Counted from the first letter of the stretch, positions 51,218 to 61,352 are shown. The stretch is 64,000 nucleotides of DNA from Halomonas sp. 328 (GCF_015645095.1 NZ_JADOTW010000021.1:1-64000); one strand, 5' to 3'. Numbers and translations are program-made. Notes: generated by a model not told the origin, from the sequence alone.

Positions 51218-51301
51218 TGGGGGACAGACCCCCATTGATGACTCAGATTCATGCAGAAAGCCTCCAGACTCGCGGGGCCTCAATGGGGGTCTGTCCCCGA
51301 T
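51217..51301. repeat. REPIN-like inverted pair at the lpxL start
   Basis: Arms at 51217-51238 (GGGGGACAGACCCCC) and 51280-51301 (GGGGGTCTGTCCCC) are near-perfect inverted copies 41 bp apart, each itself palindromic. It relates to the nirB-nirD element by the GGGG-N-C-(A/T)-GACCCC pattern. It fills the gap between alr and lpxL. Confidence 0.78.
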
Positions 51302-51313
51302 TGGCCGGCCAAT

Positions 51314-52414
51314 TCAGTCGCGATTATAGCGTCTCGGGGCCCTCGGCAGCACCCCGGTGAGCAGGGTATAGCTGATGGTGTCGCAGTGGCGGGCCACCTC
51401 GTCCACGCCAAGCACGGTGCCATTGGCTGCCCGGCCCCAGAGCACCACCTCGCTGCCGATCCCCGCCTCGGGAAGCTCGGTGATATCCACGGTGAGCATG
51501 TCCATGGAGACCTTGCCGGCGATGGCGGTGCGCCGGCCATCGACCAGCACCGGGGTGCCATCCACGGCGTGACGATCGTAGCCGTCGCCATAACCGCAGG
51601 CCACCACGCCGATCCGTGCCGGACGCGGCGCCTTCCAGCGACCGGCATAGCCCACCGGCTCGCCGGGAGCCAGCTCGCGCACGGCGATGATCTCGGAGCG
51701 CAATGTCATCACCGGCTTCAGGCCACGGCTCGCCTCGTTGGCCACCTCGAGGGGATCGCTGCCGTAGAGCATCACCCCGGGGCGATTCCAGGCCCCGTGG
51801 GCCTCGGGATGAGCCAGGGTGGCCGGGGAGTTGGCCAGGCACAGGGGCGCCTTGAGACGTTCGGCCAGGGCCTGCATGCGCAGCAGTTGGGTCTCGAAAT
51901 AGGCCGGATGGGCCGCATCGGCGGTGGCGAAGTGGCTCATCAGCAGCCGATCGCCGACCACCCCGGGGGCCGATGCCAGCCGCGCCCAGGCCGCCTCGGC
52001 CTGCTCCGGGGCGAAGCCCAGGCGATGCATGCCGGAGTCCACCTTGAGCCACACCGGGATCGGTCGCTGGGGACGATAGGCGAGCAGCGCCTCCAGCTGC
52101 CAGTCGCTGTGCACGGCGATCCACAGGCCATGGGCATCCACCCGCTCCAGCTCGCCGGCCTCGAAGATCCCCTCCAGCAGCACGATGGGGGTGGTGATGC
52201 CCGCCTCGCGCAAGGTGATGGCCTCCTCGATGCAGGCCACCGCGAAGGCCGGGGCCAGGTCCTCCAGGGCCCGGGCACAGGCCACGGCCCCATGCCCGTA
52301 GGCATCGGCCTTGAGCACCGCCACCGCCTGGCTGTCGGGCGCCAGGTCGCGGGCCAGGCAGTAGTTGTGGCGCAGGGCCTCGAGGTCGATATCGGCGATC
52401 AGGGGACGTGCCAT
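51314..52414 (-). CDS. alr: Alanine racemase
   Basis: A 366-residue PLP enzyme interconverting L- and D-alanine for peptidoglycan. The PLP lysine is in VAVLKADAYGHGAVACARAL; the second catalytic base Tyr lies in GEPVGYAGRW, and MPKVSMDML-like AGKVSMDMLTVDITE and NRPGVMLYG are present. ATG at 52414 follows CCCCGGAGACAACG. Its gene is upstream of lpxL on the same strand and separated by the REPIN-like element, which may end or modulate the transcript. Confidence 0.95.
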   Translation of the reverse strand: MARPLIADIDLEALRHNYCLARDLAPDSQAVAVLKADAYGHGAVACARALEDLAPAFAVACIEEAITLREAGITTPIVLLEGIFEAGELERVDAHGLWIAVHSDWQLEALLAYRPQRPIPVWLKVDSGMHRLGFAPEQAEAAWARLASAPGVVGDRLLMSHFATADAAHPAYFETQLLRMQALAERLKAPLCLANSPATLAHPEAHGAWNRPGVMLYGSDPLEVANEASRGLKPVMTLRSEIIAVRELAPGEPVGYAGRWKAPRPARIGVVACGYGDGYDRHAVDGTPVLVDGRRTAIAGKVSMDMLTVDITELPEAGIGSEVVLWGRAANGTVLGVDEVARHCDTISYTLLTGVLPRAPRRYNRD

Positions 52415-52602
52415 CGTTGTCTCCGGGGTATTTTTCGGCAACTCGTCGGGAAGGCATGATTATTTGCCAGAAAAGCGCCGATTTCACGCCATCTAACCAC
52501 CAAATATGGCATGAATTTCAATAACTTTATTTGTCATATACCGATCGATCAGAAAGAAGCTCTAACCTGTCGACGAAAGGCGAGTGATATCCCCCAACGA
52601 AC

Positions 52603-52631
52603 AGGGGGCGACGCCACTGGCGCCGCCCCCT
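52603..52631 (-). terminator. GC hairpin after rpoS
   Basis: AGGGGGCG / CGCCCCCT (52603-52610 with 52624-52631) with inner CGCC/GGCG pairs. The T-run is poor, so termination efficiency is uncertain. Confidence 0.5.
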
Positions 52632-52653
52632 CGGACTCTCGCTACCCCCCGGA

Positions 52654-53631
52654 TCACTCGAAGATGGCGTCCAGGTTCAGGCCCTGCTTCTCCAGCACCC
52701 GGCGCAGTTTCTTCAGGGCCTCCACCTGGATCTGCCGCACCCGCTCCCGGGTCAGGCCGATCTCCTCGCCCACCTCTTCCAGGGTAGCCGCCTCGTGGCC
52801 CCGCAGGCCGAAGCGACGTACCACCACTTCCATCTGCTTGTCGGTGAGCTCCGCCAGCCAGTCGTCGACGTGCTGCTTGACGTCCACGTCCAGCAGCCAG
52901 GACTCCGGGCCCTGCTCGTTGTCGTCGGCCAGGGTCTCGATCAGCGGCTTGTCGCTCTCGCTGCCCATGGGGTAATCCACCGAGGAGACCCGCTCGTTGA
53001 GGCCGAGCATCTTCTTCACCGTGGCCACCGGCTTGTCGAGGAAATCGGCGATCTCCTCCGGGGTGGCCTCGTGATCGAGCTTCTGGGTCAGCTCCCGGGC
53101 CGCCCGCAGGTAGATGTTGAGCTCCTTGACCACATGGATCGGCAGGCGGATGGTGCGGGTCTGGTTCATCAGCGCCCGCTCGATGGTCTGGCGAATCCAC
53201 CAGGTGGCGTAGGTGGAGAAGCGGAAGCCCCGCTCCGGGTCGAACTTCTCCACGGCGCGGATCAACCCCAGGTTGCCCTCCTCGATCAGGTCGAGCAGCG
53301 ACAGGCCCCGGTTGAGGTAACGCCGGGCGATCTTGACCACCAGGCGCAGGTTGGACTCGATCATTCTTGCCCGACCGGCGGGGTCCCCCGCCTGGGCCAG
53401 GCGCCCGAAGTGGACCTCTTCCTCGGGGGTCAGCAGCGGCGAGAAGCCGATCTCGTTGAGGTAGATCTGAGTGGCGTCCAGGCTGTGATGGTAGGTGTTC
53501 TCCTCACGGCTAAGGGCCTTCTCGAACTCATCGGACGCCTTGTCTTCGTCGACCACCTCCGCATCGTCATCGATGGCCTCGTCGACGGACTCGATGTCCA
53601 TGTCCTGCAGATCGCGTTCGAGTATGCTCAT
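52654..53631 (-). CDS. rpoS: RNA polymerase sigma factor RpoS
   Basis: A 325-residue sigma-38. Region 1.2 has [20 protein letters not shown], region 2 [20 protein letters not shown] and [20 protein letters not shown] with [20 protein letters not shown], region 3 and the region 4.2 helix-turn-helix [20 protein letters not shown]. Length and acidic N-terminus match Pseudomonas and Halomonas RpoS. It directs stationary-phase and osmotic-stress transcription. It follows nlpD on the same strand, in which a promoter for rpoS is usually found. Confidence 0.97.
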   Translation of the reverse strand: MSILERDLQDMDIESVDEAIDDDAEVVDEDKASDEFEKALSREENTYHHSLDATQIYLNEIGFSPLLTPEEEVHFGRLAQAGDPAGRARMIESNLRLVVKIARRYLNRGLSLLDLIEEGNLGLIRAVEKFDPERGFRFSTYATWWIRQTIERALMNQTRTIRLPIHVVKELNIYLRAARELTQKLDHEATPEEIADFLDKPVATVKKMLGLNERVSSVDYPMGSESDKPLIETLADDNEQGPESWLLDVDVKQHVDDWLAELTDKQMEVVVRRFGLRGHEAATLEEVGEEIGLTRERVRQIQVEALKKLRRVLEKQGLNLDAIFE

Positions 53632-53721
53632 AGTGCTACCCCATTCATCAGACCCTGGAACAGTGGCCGCCGAGGGCGGCCGCCTCTCTATCCATGCTTG
53701 TTGTTATAAGGTGCCGCCGCG

Positions 53722-54855
53722 TTAGCGCGACGGCAGGAATGTCAGGGGGTCCTGAGGCTGGCCGTTACGGCGTACCTCGAAGTGCAGCTTGACCCGGTCG
53801 GCGTCGGTATCGCCCATGGTGGCGATCACCTCGCCCGCCTCCACCACGTCGTTCTCGCTGACGCGCAGGCTGTCGTTATGGGCGTAGGCGCTCAGGTACT
53901 CGTCGTTGTGCTTAAGCAGGATCAGGTTGCCATAGCCCCTGACGCCGCTGCCCGCATAGACCACGATCCCCGGCCCGGCTGCCTTGACAGGTTGCCCCTT
54001 TTGTCCGGCGATATCAATGCCGGCGGTGATGTTGCCCCCATCACCGAAGCTGCCCACCAGCTCGCCCTCCGCCGGCCACTGCCAGGGCACCTCGGCCACC
54101 GGCGTATAGGTGCGCTGACCATTGCGGCTGGCCGGGGCGGCCTCCTCGGCCGGGGCGGCGGCCGCTTCCCGGGAGTCAGTATCCACCGGGGCTGATGACG
54201 ATTCGGTGTCGGCAACCTCACGAGCCCCAGTATCCCGACTCTCGGCGCGGGGGCTCTCAACGGCGGGCTCACGGCTCGCCGTCTCCTGGGCCTGGCGCGC
54301 CTCGCGCTCCGCCAGGTCGCGCTCGCTGAGGCGACCATCGGCCCCCGGGCTCTCGGGGTTGACGACCGGACCGGGAGCCGCCGTCTCGGCCTCGGCCACC
54401 TGGCCGGCCGCCGCTACCGCTTCACCCTCCAGGGGCGTGGCGCTCAGCTGCCGATTGCGTTCGATGGCGGACTCGTCCGGGGCCAGCCAGTCCAGATCGC
54501 GATCCGCCGGGGCCTCGCCCAGGGGCGTGACCTGAACGCCGCGGGCCGGCGTTGCCTCGGCGCTGCCGGCCAGGGCCTGCCCCGTCTCACCACTGCCCAG
54601 GCGCAGCTGCTGCCCGGGCTGCAGCAGGTAGGGCGGGCCGATCTGGTTGAGTCGCGCCAGCTCGCGATAATCCATGTCGTGGCGCCAGGCGATGCCATAG
54701 AGGGTATCGCCGGGCTCCACGGTGTAGCTGGCGGGCGCCGTGGCTTCCCGAGCCACCGAGAGATCACGCACGGAAACCTGACCCCCGGGCTGCTGCTGGG
54801 CGGCACAGCCCGCCATGGCCAGGGCCACCGCCGATACCAAGAGTGCCTTACGCAT
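53722..54855 (-). CDS. nlpD: NlpD murein hydrolase activator (lipoprotein)
   Basis: A 377-residue outer-membrane lipoprotein: lipobox AMAGC near residue 17, LysM at about 45-90 (SYTVEPGDTLYGIAWRHDMD), a long Ala/Glu-rich linker and a C-terminal LytM domain (GSFGDGGNITAGIDIAGQKG, KLHFEVRRNG). The zinc ligand that would be HxGxD is NITAGID, so it is a degenerate LytM activator of amidase AmiC rather than a peptidase. ATG at 54855 has AGGAGG upstream and overlaps the DUF368 stop (TGATG). Confidence 0.93.
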   Translation of the reverse strand: MRKALLVSAVALAMAGCAAQQQPGGQVSVRDLSVAREATAPASYTVEPGDTLYGIAWRHDMDYRELARLNQIGPPYLLQPGQQLRLGSGETGQALAGSAEATPARGVQVTPLGEAPADRDLDWLAPDESAIERNRQLSATPLEGEAVAAAGQVAEAETAAPGPVVNPESPGADGRLSERDLAEREARQAQETASREPAVESPRAESRDTGAREVADTESSSAPVDTDSREAAAAPAEEAAPASRNGQRTYTPVAEVPWQWPAEGELVGSFGDGGNITAGIDIAGQKGQPVKAAGPGIVVYAGSGVRGYGNLILLKHNDEYLSAYAHNDSLRVSENDVVEAGEVIATMGDTDADRVKLHFEVRRNGQPQDPLTFLPSR

Positions 54856-55796
54856 CAATGTCCTCCTTGGGGTGCCCGGGATCCGGCCTGTCGGCTGATC
54901 ACCAGCACCAGAATCAAGCCTGCCAGCATCAGCGCCAGCACGGGGACGAGCTGGGCCGATTCGCCGGTGAGCAGGGCATAGTCATGGGGCAGCAGGTAGC
55001 GATAATCCAGGGGGATCATCTGCTCCGCCGGCCCGAGTTGGTAACGCACCAGTTCCCGCCACGGCCAGAGCAGCGGCAGGGAACCGACGATAAAACCGAT
55101 CATCAGCTGCAGGGTGCCGGTCCGGGCATGGTGCAGCAACCAGGAGAGCAGCCGCGAGAAGAAGAACAGCCCCAGTACGCAGCCCACCCCGAACTGGGCG
55201 ATCAGCGCCAGATCGAAGCCCTTGATGCCCTCCATCACGGTGGCATAGAGCCCCATGGTCAGCAGCAGGAAGCTGCCCGAGAGCCCCGGCAGCAGCAGGG
55301 CGCTGATGGCGATGGCACCGGCCACCACCAGCATCAGCGACTCCGCCCCCAGCTCCGCCACCAGGGGCATCAGCCCCGGCAGGGCCCGGGCCAGCAGCAG
55401 GCCACCGATCAGCGGCAACACATGCCAGAGGCGCCAGTTCGTCAGGCTACGACTGACCACCAGGGCCGAGGCGGCGACCAGGCCGAAGAAGAAGGCATCC
55501 AGCAGCAGCGGATGGGCCTCCAGCAGCCAGGTGACCAGGTGCGCCACGCTGACCAGGCTGATGCCGATGCCCAGCAGCAAGGGCACCACGAAGGTCAGGT
55601 TGAGGTGCAGCGCCAGGCCGCTCAGGCCGCCGCGGCGCCAGGCGCCGAAGGCGCTGGGGCCGAACTGCTTGATGGTATGGATCAGCTCCTCGTAGATGCC
55701 GGTGACGAAGGCGATGGTGCCTCCGGATACCCCGGGCACCGCATCGGCGGCGCCCATGCCGGCCCCCTTGAGGAAAACGCTAGCCTTGAACTTCAA
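54855..55796 (-). CDS. DUF368 membrane protein, TTG start
   Basis: A 313-residue protein with about eight to nine membrane helices and the DUF368 signature GMGAADAVPGVSGGTIAFVT plus a second GLSGSFLLLTMGLY motif. Related Gram-negative proteins are implicated in undecaprenyl phosphate recycling in the PopT family; this is a family inference. The coding start is best placed at TTG 55796, with GGAG seven bases upstream and a TTGA overlap with the pcm stop; longer ATG-started frames read through pcm. It sits between pcm and nlpD. Confidence 0.83.
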   Translation of the reverse strand: MKFKASVFLKGAGMGAADAVPGVSGGTIAFVTGIYEELIHTIKQFGPSAFGAWRRGGLSGLALHLNLTFVVPLLLGIGISLVSVAHLVTWLLEAHPLLLDAFFFGLVAASALVVSRSLTNWRLWHVLPLIGGLLLARALPGLMPLVAELGAESLMLVVAGAIAISALLLPGLSGSFLLLTMGLYATVMEGIKGFDLALIAQFGVGCVLGLFFFSRLLSWLLHHARTGTLQLMIGFIVGSLPLLWPWRELVRYQLGPAEQMIPLDYRYLLPHDYALLTGESAQLVPVLALMLAGLILVLVISRQAGSRAPQGGH

Positions 55797-56458
55797 CGAA
55801 TGACTCCTTCCAGTAGCGGCACGAAGCGAACCCGCTCGAGCCGCCGGTAATCGTAACCCTGCCCCTGGCGCTGAACCCGGGTCAACCACTGCTGGCCATC
55901 GCGCTCCTCCAGGGGCGCGATCAGCACCCCGCCCTCGGTCAGCTGTTCCAGCAGCGCCTCGGGCAACTCGCTGGCGCAGGCAGTGAGCAGGATCACATCG
56001 AAGGGCGCCGCCTCCGGCCAGCCGTGGCCGCCATCGGCCAGGCGCAGGTGCGTGTTATGGGCCCCGAGCCGCCGCAGTCGCCCCGCGGCGCGGCGGTGCA
56101 GGGCGGCGATGCGCTCCACCGACCACACCTCGGGCACCAGCCGCGCCAGGATCAGGGTCTGGTAGCCGGAGCCGGTGCCGATCTCCAGCACCCGCCGTGG
56201 TGACTCATTGACCACCAGTTCGCTCATGCGTGCCACCATCCCCGGCTGGGAGAGCGTCTGGCCATGGCCGATGGGCAGGGCGGTATCCTCGTAGGCCCGA
56301 TGGGCCAGGGCCTCGTCGAGGAACAGGTGGCGCGGCTCGGCGGCCATCACCTCCAGCACCCGGGGCTCCTCGATGCCGGCCCGGGCCAGGCGCCGCGCCA
56401 GGCGGTCCCGGGTGCGCTGGGAGGTCATGCCGATACCGCGCAGGTCAAGCGAGTGCAT
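55793..56458 (-). CDS. pcm: Protein-L-isoaspartate O-methyltransferase
   Basis: A 221-residue SAM-dependent repair enzyme that methylates L-isoaspartyl residues in aged proteins. Motifs: [40 protein letters not shown] (SAM loop) and [18 protein letters not shown]. The start at 56458 overlaps surE by 14 bases and keeps the conserved [11 protein letters not shown]; the internal ATG at 56428 is an alternative. It lies in the usual surE-pcm order. Its stop overlaps the TTG of the DUF368 gene. Confidence 0.92.
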   Translation of the reverse strand: MHSLDLRGIGMTSQRTRDRLARRLARAGIEEPRVLEVMAAEPRHLFLDEALAHRAYEDTALPIGHGQTLSQPGMVARMSELVVNESPRRVLEIGTGSGYQTLILARLVPEVWSVERIAALHRRAAGRLRRLGAHNTHLRLADGGHGWPEAAPFDVILLTACASELPEALLEQLTEGGVLIAPLEERDGQQWLTRVQRQGQGYDYRRLERVRFVPLLEGVIR

Positions 56459-57191
56459 CCAGCCAGCCTCGTACGTCAGCCAGGGCCGCATGCCGGGTCA
56501 GGTCGGTCTGCAGCGGCGTGATGGAGACATAGCCCGCCTCCACGGCGGCGAAATCGGTATCGGGGCCATCGTCGGCGCTCTCCCCCACGGCGGCGATCCA
56601 GTAGCGCTCGCGGCCTCGGGGGTCCTGCACCCGCAACGGGCGGGCGGCGGGACCACGAAAGCCCAGCCGGGTCACCTTGAAGCCCTGGATCTCGCTCCAG
56701 GGCCGGTCCGGCACATTGACATTGAGCAGGCTGCGCGGCGGCAGCGACAGGGTGTCGGCGGCATTGACCAGGCTCGCCGCCACCCGGCCGGCGGTCTCGA
56801 AATGGCGATGGCCCACCAGCGACATGGCGATGGCCGGCATGCCCAGGTTGCGCCCCTCCATGGCCGCCGCCACGGTGCCGGAATAGAGGACGTCGTCGCC
56901 CAGGTTGGCGCCATGGTTGATGCCGGAGATCACCAGGTCCGGGGTCTCCTCCCAGAGGTCGCTGACCCCCAGGTAGACGCAGTCCGCCGGGGTGCCGTCG
57001 ACGCTGTAGAAGCCGTTGTCCAGGGCATTGAGGGCCAGCGGTCGAGTCAGGGTCAGGGAGTTGCTGGCCCCGCTCTTGTCGCGATCCGGGGCCACCACCC
57101 GCAGCCTGGCCAGGCCGGTCAGGGCGTCATGCAGGGCGCGCAGCCCCGGGGCATGGACGCCATCGTCATTGGAGAGCAGCAGTCGTCGCAT
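56445..57191 (-). CDS. surE: 5'/3'-nucleotidase SurE
   Basis: A 248-residue stationary-phase phosphatase that dephosphorylates nucleoside monophosphates. The metal site is intact: [12 protein letters not shown] at the N-terminus, [35 protein letters not shown]-like [18 protein letters not shown], and [20 protein letters not shown] near the end. It is coupled to pcm by overlap and preceded by truD. Confidence 0.95.
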   Translation of the reverse strand: MRRLLLSNDDGVHAPGLRALHDALTGLARLRVVAPDRDKSGASNSLTLTRPLALNALDNGFYSVDGTPADCVYLGVSDLWEETPDLVISGINHGANLGDDVLYSGTVAAAMEGRNLGMPAIAMSLVGHRHFETAGRVAASLVNAADTLSLPPRSLLNVNVPDRPWSEIQGFKVTRLGFRGPAARPLRVQDPRGRERYWIAAVGESADDGPDTDFAAVEAGYVSITPLQTDLTRHAALADVRGWLDALA

Positions 57192-57255
57192 CCTGGGTCC
57201 TCGTCTTGTCCGCCGACTGAGCGGATGATACGTCCGGCGAAATGCCGCCGGGAGC

Positions 57256-58305
57256 TTAAAGGGTCGGGTGACTGATCAATTCCCGCAGCACGGCGGTGGC
57301 GAAACCACCCCGGGGCAGGTCGAAGGCGAGCCAGACGCCGCCCGCATCGCGCTGCAGGCTGGGATTGCCCAGGCGCAGGCGCAGGGCGCGCCGCCCCAGG
57401 CTCACCCCGGCGGCCTCGAGGCCGGCGCAGAGCGCCGGCGCCAGCGTCGTCAGGGCCTGCTCATACTCGGCCGCCTGGTCGCCACTGCCCAGGCGCCCCT
57501 TGCCCCAGAGCACGCCGCTGGGGTGCAGGTCGAGGCGTTCGGCCCGGGCCAGAAGCTCCTCGTCCGGCGTCTCCACCAGGAACTGGCTGGCGGTGCCGTC
57601 CAGGATCACCAGCTCGCCGGGCAGCGGCCGGGCCCAGTTGCCCTCGGCGATGCGCCTGGCCAGCAACTGGTTGAAGAGGTAGCTGCGCGTCGCGGAGAGC
57701 AGCAGGCCTTCGGGATCGGCACGCTTGCGCCAGCCGCGCGCCAACAGGGCCTCGGCGCGCCCCAGGTTGCGCCCCTCGTGGCCGAAGCGCTGGGGGCCGA
57801 AGTAGTTGGGCACGCCCTGCTCGATCAGCGCCTGCCAGCGGGCATCGAAGTCGGCGGCCTCGCAGGCCTCGCCGGTGAGGCGCAGGCGGAAGCGGTTGCC
57901 CTTGTGCACTCCGCGCTTGAGCTTGCGGGGATGACGGTGGTATTCCAGCAGCCTCACCGGGGTCTCCCCCAGGCGCGCTTCCAGGTCTTCCGGCGCCTCG
58001 CGGCCCGGCAGATGCACCGAGAGCCATTGGCGGGTCACCGCCTGGCGATCCTTGAGGCCGGCGTAGCCGATGTCCCGGGGCCGCACCTCGCAGGCCCGGG
58101 CCAGGCGCTTGACCAGCTCCGGGGTGGTCAGGTCGCGCTTCTCCACCCACAGCCAGAGGTGCTCGCCCTGCCCTTCCGGGGCGAAGTCGAGCAGTTCCTC
58201 CACCAGGAAGGCCTCGGGAGTGGCGCGATATTCCCCCGGCGGCGGCGTGCCGAAGCGTGCCTCCAGGACCCGCGGCCAGTTCGGCGGCCAGTGGATCTCG
58301 CTCAT
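57256..58305 (-). CDS. truD: tRNA pseudouridine(13) synthase
   Basis: A 349-residue enzyme that isomerises U13 of tRNA-Glu. The catalytic Asp is in [20 protein letters not shown]. Other TruD segments are [48 protein letters not shown] and a TruD insertion of usual size. Length equals E. coli TruD (349). Its ATG overlaps the ispF stop (ATGA). Gene order ispD-ispF-truD-surE-pcm is the conserved gammaproteobacterial one. Confidence 0.95.
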   Translation of the reverse strand: MSEIHWPPNWPRVLEARFGTPPPGEYRATPEAFLVEELLDFAPEGQGEHLWLWVEKRDLTTPELVKRLARACEVRPRDIGYAGLKDRQAVTRQWLSVHLPGREAPEDLEARLGETPVRLLEYHRHPRKLKRGVHKGNRFRLRLTGEACEAADFDARWQALIEQGVPNYFGPQRFGHEGRNLGRAEALLARGWRKRADPEGLLLSATRSYLFNQLLARRIAEGNWARPLPGELVILDGTASQFLVETPDEELLARAERLDLHPSGVLWGKGRLGSGDQAAEYEQALTTLAPALCAGLEAAGVSLGRRALRLRLGNPSLQRDAGGVWLAFDLPRGGFATAVLRELISHPTL

Positions 58306-58784
58306 GCCTGGCGTTCCAGCAGCACCACCGCCTCGGCGGCGATGCCTTCGCCGCGACCGGTGAAACCGAGCCGCTCGGTGGTGGTGGCCTTGAGGTTGAT
58401 GGCGTCCCGGGGCGAGTCCAGGTCCTCGACCAGGTGGTCCACCATGGCCGCCAGGTGGGGCGCCATCTTGGGGGCCTGGGCGATCAGGGTGGCGTCCAGG
58501 TTGCCGAGCCGGTAGCCGGCCTCCGTCACCAGGCGATGGACGTGGCGCAGCAGGTCGCGGCTATCGGCGCCGGCCCAGGCAGCATCGGTGTCGGGGAAGT
58601 GGCGACCGATATCGCCCAGGGCGCAGGCGCCGAGCAGGGCATCGCAGATGGCATGCAGCAGCACATCGCCGTCGGAGTGGGCCACGAAGCCGTGATCGAA
58701 GGGGATGCGTACCCCGCCCAGCATCAGGTGGTCGCCCTCGCCGAAGCGGTGGACATCGAAGCCGTGGCCGATTCTCAGGCGCAT
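58302..58784 (-). CDS. ispF: 2-C-methyl-D-erythritol 2,4-cyclodiphosphate synthase
   Basis: A 160-residue trimeric zinc enzyme of the MEP isoprenoid pathway. Zinc ligands are Asp and His in GHGFDVHRF and His in the segment [40 protein letters not shown] and [20 protein letters not shown] are the catalytic and C-terminal signatures. It directly follows ispD, with which it acts two steps apart, and overlaps truD. Confidence 0.96.
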   Translation of the reverse strand: MRLRIGHGFDVHRFGEGDHLMLGGVRIPFDHGFVAHSDGDVLLHAICDALLGACALGDIGRHFPDTDAAWAGADSRDLLRHVHRLVTEAGYRLGNLDATLIAQAPKMAPHLAAMVDHLVEDLDSPRDAINLKATTTERLGFTGRGEGIAAEAVVLLERQA

Positions 58785-59542
58785 CAGGTGGACTCTCCGG
58801 GGTTGCCAAAAGGGTTGCGATCAGAATTGCGATAAGGGTGGCGACTGGTCTCGTCCTGGGCGGCGAGGATCCACCCCGCCAGGCTCAGGTCGTCGGGATG
58901 GGTGACCTTGAGGTTGTCGCGGCGCCCGTTCACCAGGCGCGGCGCCAGGCCCAGGGCCTCCACCGCCGAGGCCTCGTCGGTGATCACCACGCCCTGGGCC
59001 CGGGCCGCCTCGAGGGCACGACTCAGCAGCCCGTAAGCGAAGCCCTGGGGAGTCAGGGCGTGCCAGAGGCCGTCCCGGGGCTCGGTGGCACGGATATGGC
59101 CCCGGCCATCGTCGCGCTTCATGGTGTCGGCCACCGGCGCGGCGAGGATGGCCCCGGCGGGCGATGCCAGGGCGGCGTCTCGGAGCCGGTGCAGGTCATC
59201 GACGGTGACGCAGGGGCGAGCCACGTCGTGGACCAGCACCAGGTCGTCGGCGTCGGCCTCGGCGGCGATGGCCGTCAGGGCGCCGCCGACGCTATCCACC
59301 CGCTCGGCGCCGCCGGGGCTGCGCCGCCAGTCGGCGAAGGGCACCCAGCGGGGATCGAACCAGGCATCGTCGGGATCGAGGCAGAGGCAGAGCCGCGCCT
59401 CGGGGAAGGCCTGGTGCAGCCGCGCCAGGGTACAGGCCAGGATCGGCTGGCCGGCCAGTTCCAGGTACTGCTTGGGACGGTCCGCACCCATGCGTTTCCC
59501 CTGCCCGGCGGCGGGCACGATCAGCCAGAGGCGACGGCTCAT
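58784..59542 (-). CDS. ispD: 2-C-methyl-D-erythritol 4-phosphate cytidylyltransferase
   Basis: A 252-residue enzyme adding CMP to MEP. The nucleotide loop is [20 protein letters not shown] (with the catalytic Arg and Lys). [30 protein letters not shown] and [17 protein letters not shown] follow. A C-terminal tail of about 20 residues with repeated RNS/RNP exceeds the usual length of about 235. Overlaps ftsB by four bases. Confidence 0.95.
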   Translation of the reverse strand: MSRRLWLIVPAAGQGKRMGADRPKQYLELAGQPILACTLARLHQAFPEARLCLCLDPDDAWFDPRWVPFADWRRSPGGAERVDSVGGALTAIAAEADADDLVLVHDVARPCVTVDDLHRLRDAALASPAGAILAAPVADTMKRDDGRGHIRATEPRDGLWHALTPQGFAYGLLSRALEAARAQGVVITDEASAVEALGLAPRLVNGRRDNLKVTHPDDLSLAGWILAAQDETSRHPYRNSDRNPFGNPGEST

Positions 59543-59877
59543 GGGCGGCCCTCCCCGGCGTCAAGGGGCAGGGCGTTCTGCTCGATCAGGGCCGATTCGA
59601 TCACCACCCCGGGCACCCAGAAGAACTGCTCGTCGCTGCGTACCATGCCCAGCTCGCTGCGGCCCCGCTCCTCGATGGCATCGAGGCCGGTCTTGAGGTC
59701 GTTCACCTCGGCGGCCAGGCGCTGGTTGCGGGCGCGCAGCGGCTCGTTGGCCGCTTCCACCACATCGGCCCGGGCCCGGGTCTCGGCCAGCTCGCGCAGG
59801 CCGCCCTCGCCGAACCAGAGGCGGTACTGGAGCAGGGCGATCAGCACCAGCAGCACGCCGGCCAGCCACTTGAGCAT
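59539..59877 (-). CDS. ftsB: Cell division protein FtsB
   Basis: A 112-residue bitopic protein: one N-terminal transmembrane helix (WLAGVLLVLIALLQYRLWFG) followed by a periplasmic coiled coil (ETRARADVVEAANEPLRARN) and the CCD/ERARSELGM-like ERGRSELGMVRSDEQFFWV. It forms FtsQLB and signals septal peptidoglycan synthesis. E. coli keeps ftsB-ispD in the same order. Eno, usual upstream neighbour, is not here; repeat copy D lies upstream instead. Confidence 0.93.
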   Translation of the reverse strand: MLKWLAGVLLVLIALLQYRLWFGEGGLRELAETRARADVVEAANEPLRARNQRLAAEVNDLKTGLDAIEERGRSELGMVRSDEQFFWVPGVVIESALIEQNALPLDAGEGRP

Positions 59878-59962
59878 GAGGTCATCCCATCCACGGAAAA
59901 GGTCGGCGGCGATTATGCCATTATCGCCGCCATGGCGGCGAGTCGCGGCCGGGGTTATCCAG

Positions 59963-60122
59963 GACTATCACCGTTAGCTTTGGGATCCGGGGCTACCCTG
60001 GGGGCAGCCCGTCGCGGGGCGCTGTGAACCCCTCCCTGGGCGCTACTTTTGCCATCCCTGGCAAAAAACCCCCGCTCCATTCTGCCCCCAGCGCCCCTCG
60101 GCGATTCCGACTGTGATAGCCC
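59963..60122 (+). repeat. Interspersed palindromic repeat, copy D
   Basis: Forward copy, core 59989-60098. Outer arms CTATCAC (59965-59971) and GTGATAG (60113-60119) differ from copies B and C but remain complementary. CTGGGGGCAG and CTGCCCCCAG provide an alternative inner pairing. Confidence 0.88.
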
Positions 60123-60128
60123 TGTGGG

Positions 60129-61298
60129 TTATCCGGTCGCATTCCCCACGCAATCCTTGAACGGCAGGGCCGCCTCGGCGGCGTCGCAGTAGGCCGCCAG
60201 GTGCTGGGCCTCCTCGGCGCAGAAACGCACCACGGCGTCGCGCAGCCGCGGGTCGGCGATATGGTGCAGGGAGCGCAGGCGGCTCGGAGCGAAGCCCCGG
60301 GCCAGCTTGTGCTCGCCCTGGGTGCCCGGGTCGAAGGTGGTCAGTCCCTTGGCCAGGCAGTGCTCGATGCCCTGGTAGTAACAGGCCTCGAAGTGCAGGC
60401 TGTCGGCCATCACCTCGCTGCCCCAGTAGCGACCGTAGAGGGTGCGGCTGCCCTGCAGGCTCAGCGCCGCCGCCACCGGCCGCCCCTCCAGTCGAACCTG
60501 TACCAGCAGCAGCGCCTCGGGCATCGTTTCCCGCAGCCGCTGGAAGAACGCCAGCGACAGGTAGGGGCGCTGGCCCCGCTCCAGGTAGGTCAGGCAGTAG
60601 CAGCGGTAGAAGTGGTCCAGGGCCTCGGCATCGATGGCCTCGCCTTCCAGGCGCTCCAGGTGCAGCCCCTGGTCGGCGACCAGGCGCCGCTCACGGCGAA
60701 TCGCCTTGCGCCGCTTGGAGGTCATGGCGGCCAGAAACCCCTCGAAGTCGCCGAAGCCCGCATCCCGCCACTGGAACTGCACCCCGTGGCGCACGACCAG
60801 GTTCGGCCGGGCCGCGAGCCAGGCATCCACCTCGGCGCTTTCGGCAAACAGCAGGTGCCAGCCGGAGAGCCCGCCACCCTCCCAATCGGCGGCCAGCTGC
60901 TGCCGTGCCTCCGCCGGGTCGATATGCGGCGCCAGCAGCAACCGCGGTCCCGGGGCCGGGGTAAAGGGAATCGCACTCAGGGCCTTGGGGTAGTAGCGGC
61001 CCCCCGCCCGTTCCCAGGCATCGGCCCAGCCCCAGTCGAAGACGTACTCGCCCCGGGAGTGAGCCTTGTGATAGAGCGGCAGGGCCCCGACCAGTCGCTC
61101 GCCTTGCCACAGGCAGAGGTGCCGCGGCGTCCAGCCGGTGGCGGTGGACACCGCCCCGCTCGCCTCCAGGGCGGCCAGGAATTCGTGGCGCAGGAAAGGG
61201 TAATCCTCCCCGACCAGGGCATTCCAGCGGGCGGCGGCCACCTCGTCGATGGCGGCCAGGGCCTGCACCCGCAGGGCGGGGCGCGCAGTTCCATGCAT
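60129..61298 (-). CDS. FemAB-like GNAT acyltransferase (PF04339 type)
   Basis: A 389-residue protein of the peptidogalycan/FemAB-like family. Segments: WNALVGEDYPFLRHEFLAAL, PLYHKAHSRGEYVFDWGWAD, TSKRRKAIRRERR, FYRCYCLTYLERGQRPYLSL and the end EHKLARGFAPSRLRSLHHI. The fold is two linked GNAT domains; the substrate is unknown. The ATG at 61298 gives the family N-terminus; a longer frame from 61448 is low-complexity Arg-rich. The 3' end abuts repeat D. Confidence 0.83.
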   Translation of the reverse strand: MHGTARPALRVQALAAIDEVAAARWNALVGEDYPFLRHEFLAALEASGAVSTATGWTPRHLCLWQGERLVGALPLYHKAHSRGEYVFDWGWADAWERAGGRYYPKALSAIPFTPAPGPRLLLAPHIDPAEARQQLAADWEGGGLSGWHLLFAESAEVDAWLAARPNLVVRHGVQFQWRDAGFGDFEGFLAAMTSKRRKAIRRERRLVADQGLHLERLEGEAIDAEALDHFYRCYCLTYLERGQRPYLSLAFFQRLRETMPEALLLVQVRLEGRPVAAALSLQGSRTLYGRYWGSEVMADSLHFEACYYQGIEHCLAKGLTTFDPGTQGEHKLARGFAPSRLRSLHHIADPRLRDAVVRFCAEEAQHLAAYCDAAEAALPFKDCVGNATG

Positions 61299-61352
61299 AC
61301 GGACAGACTCTCGGATGACAACCTTCCGACCATAGCGAAGCGACGCCCACCG

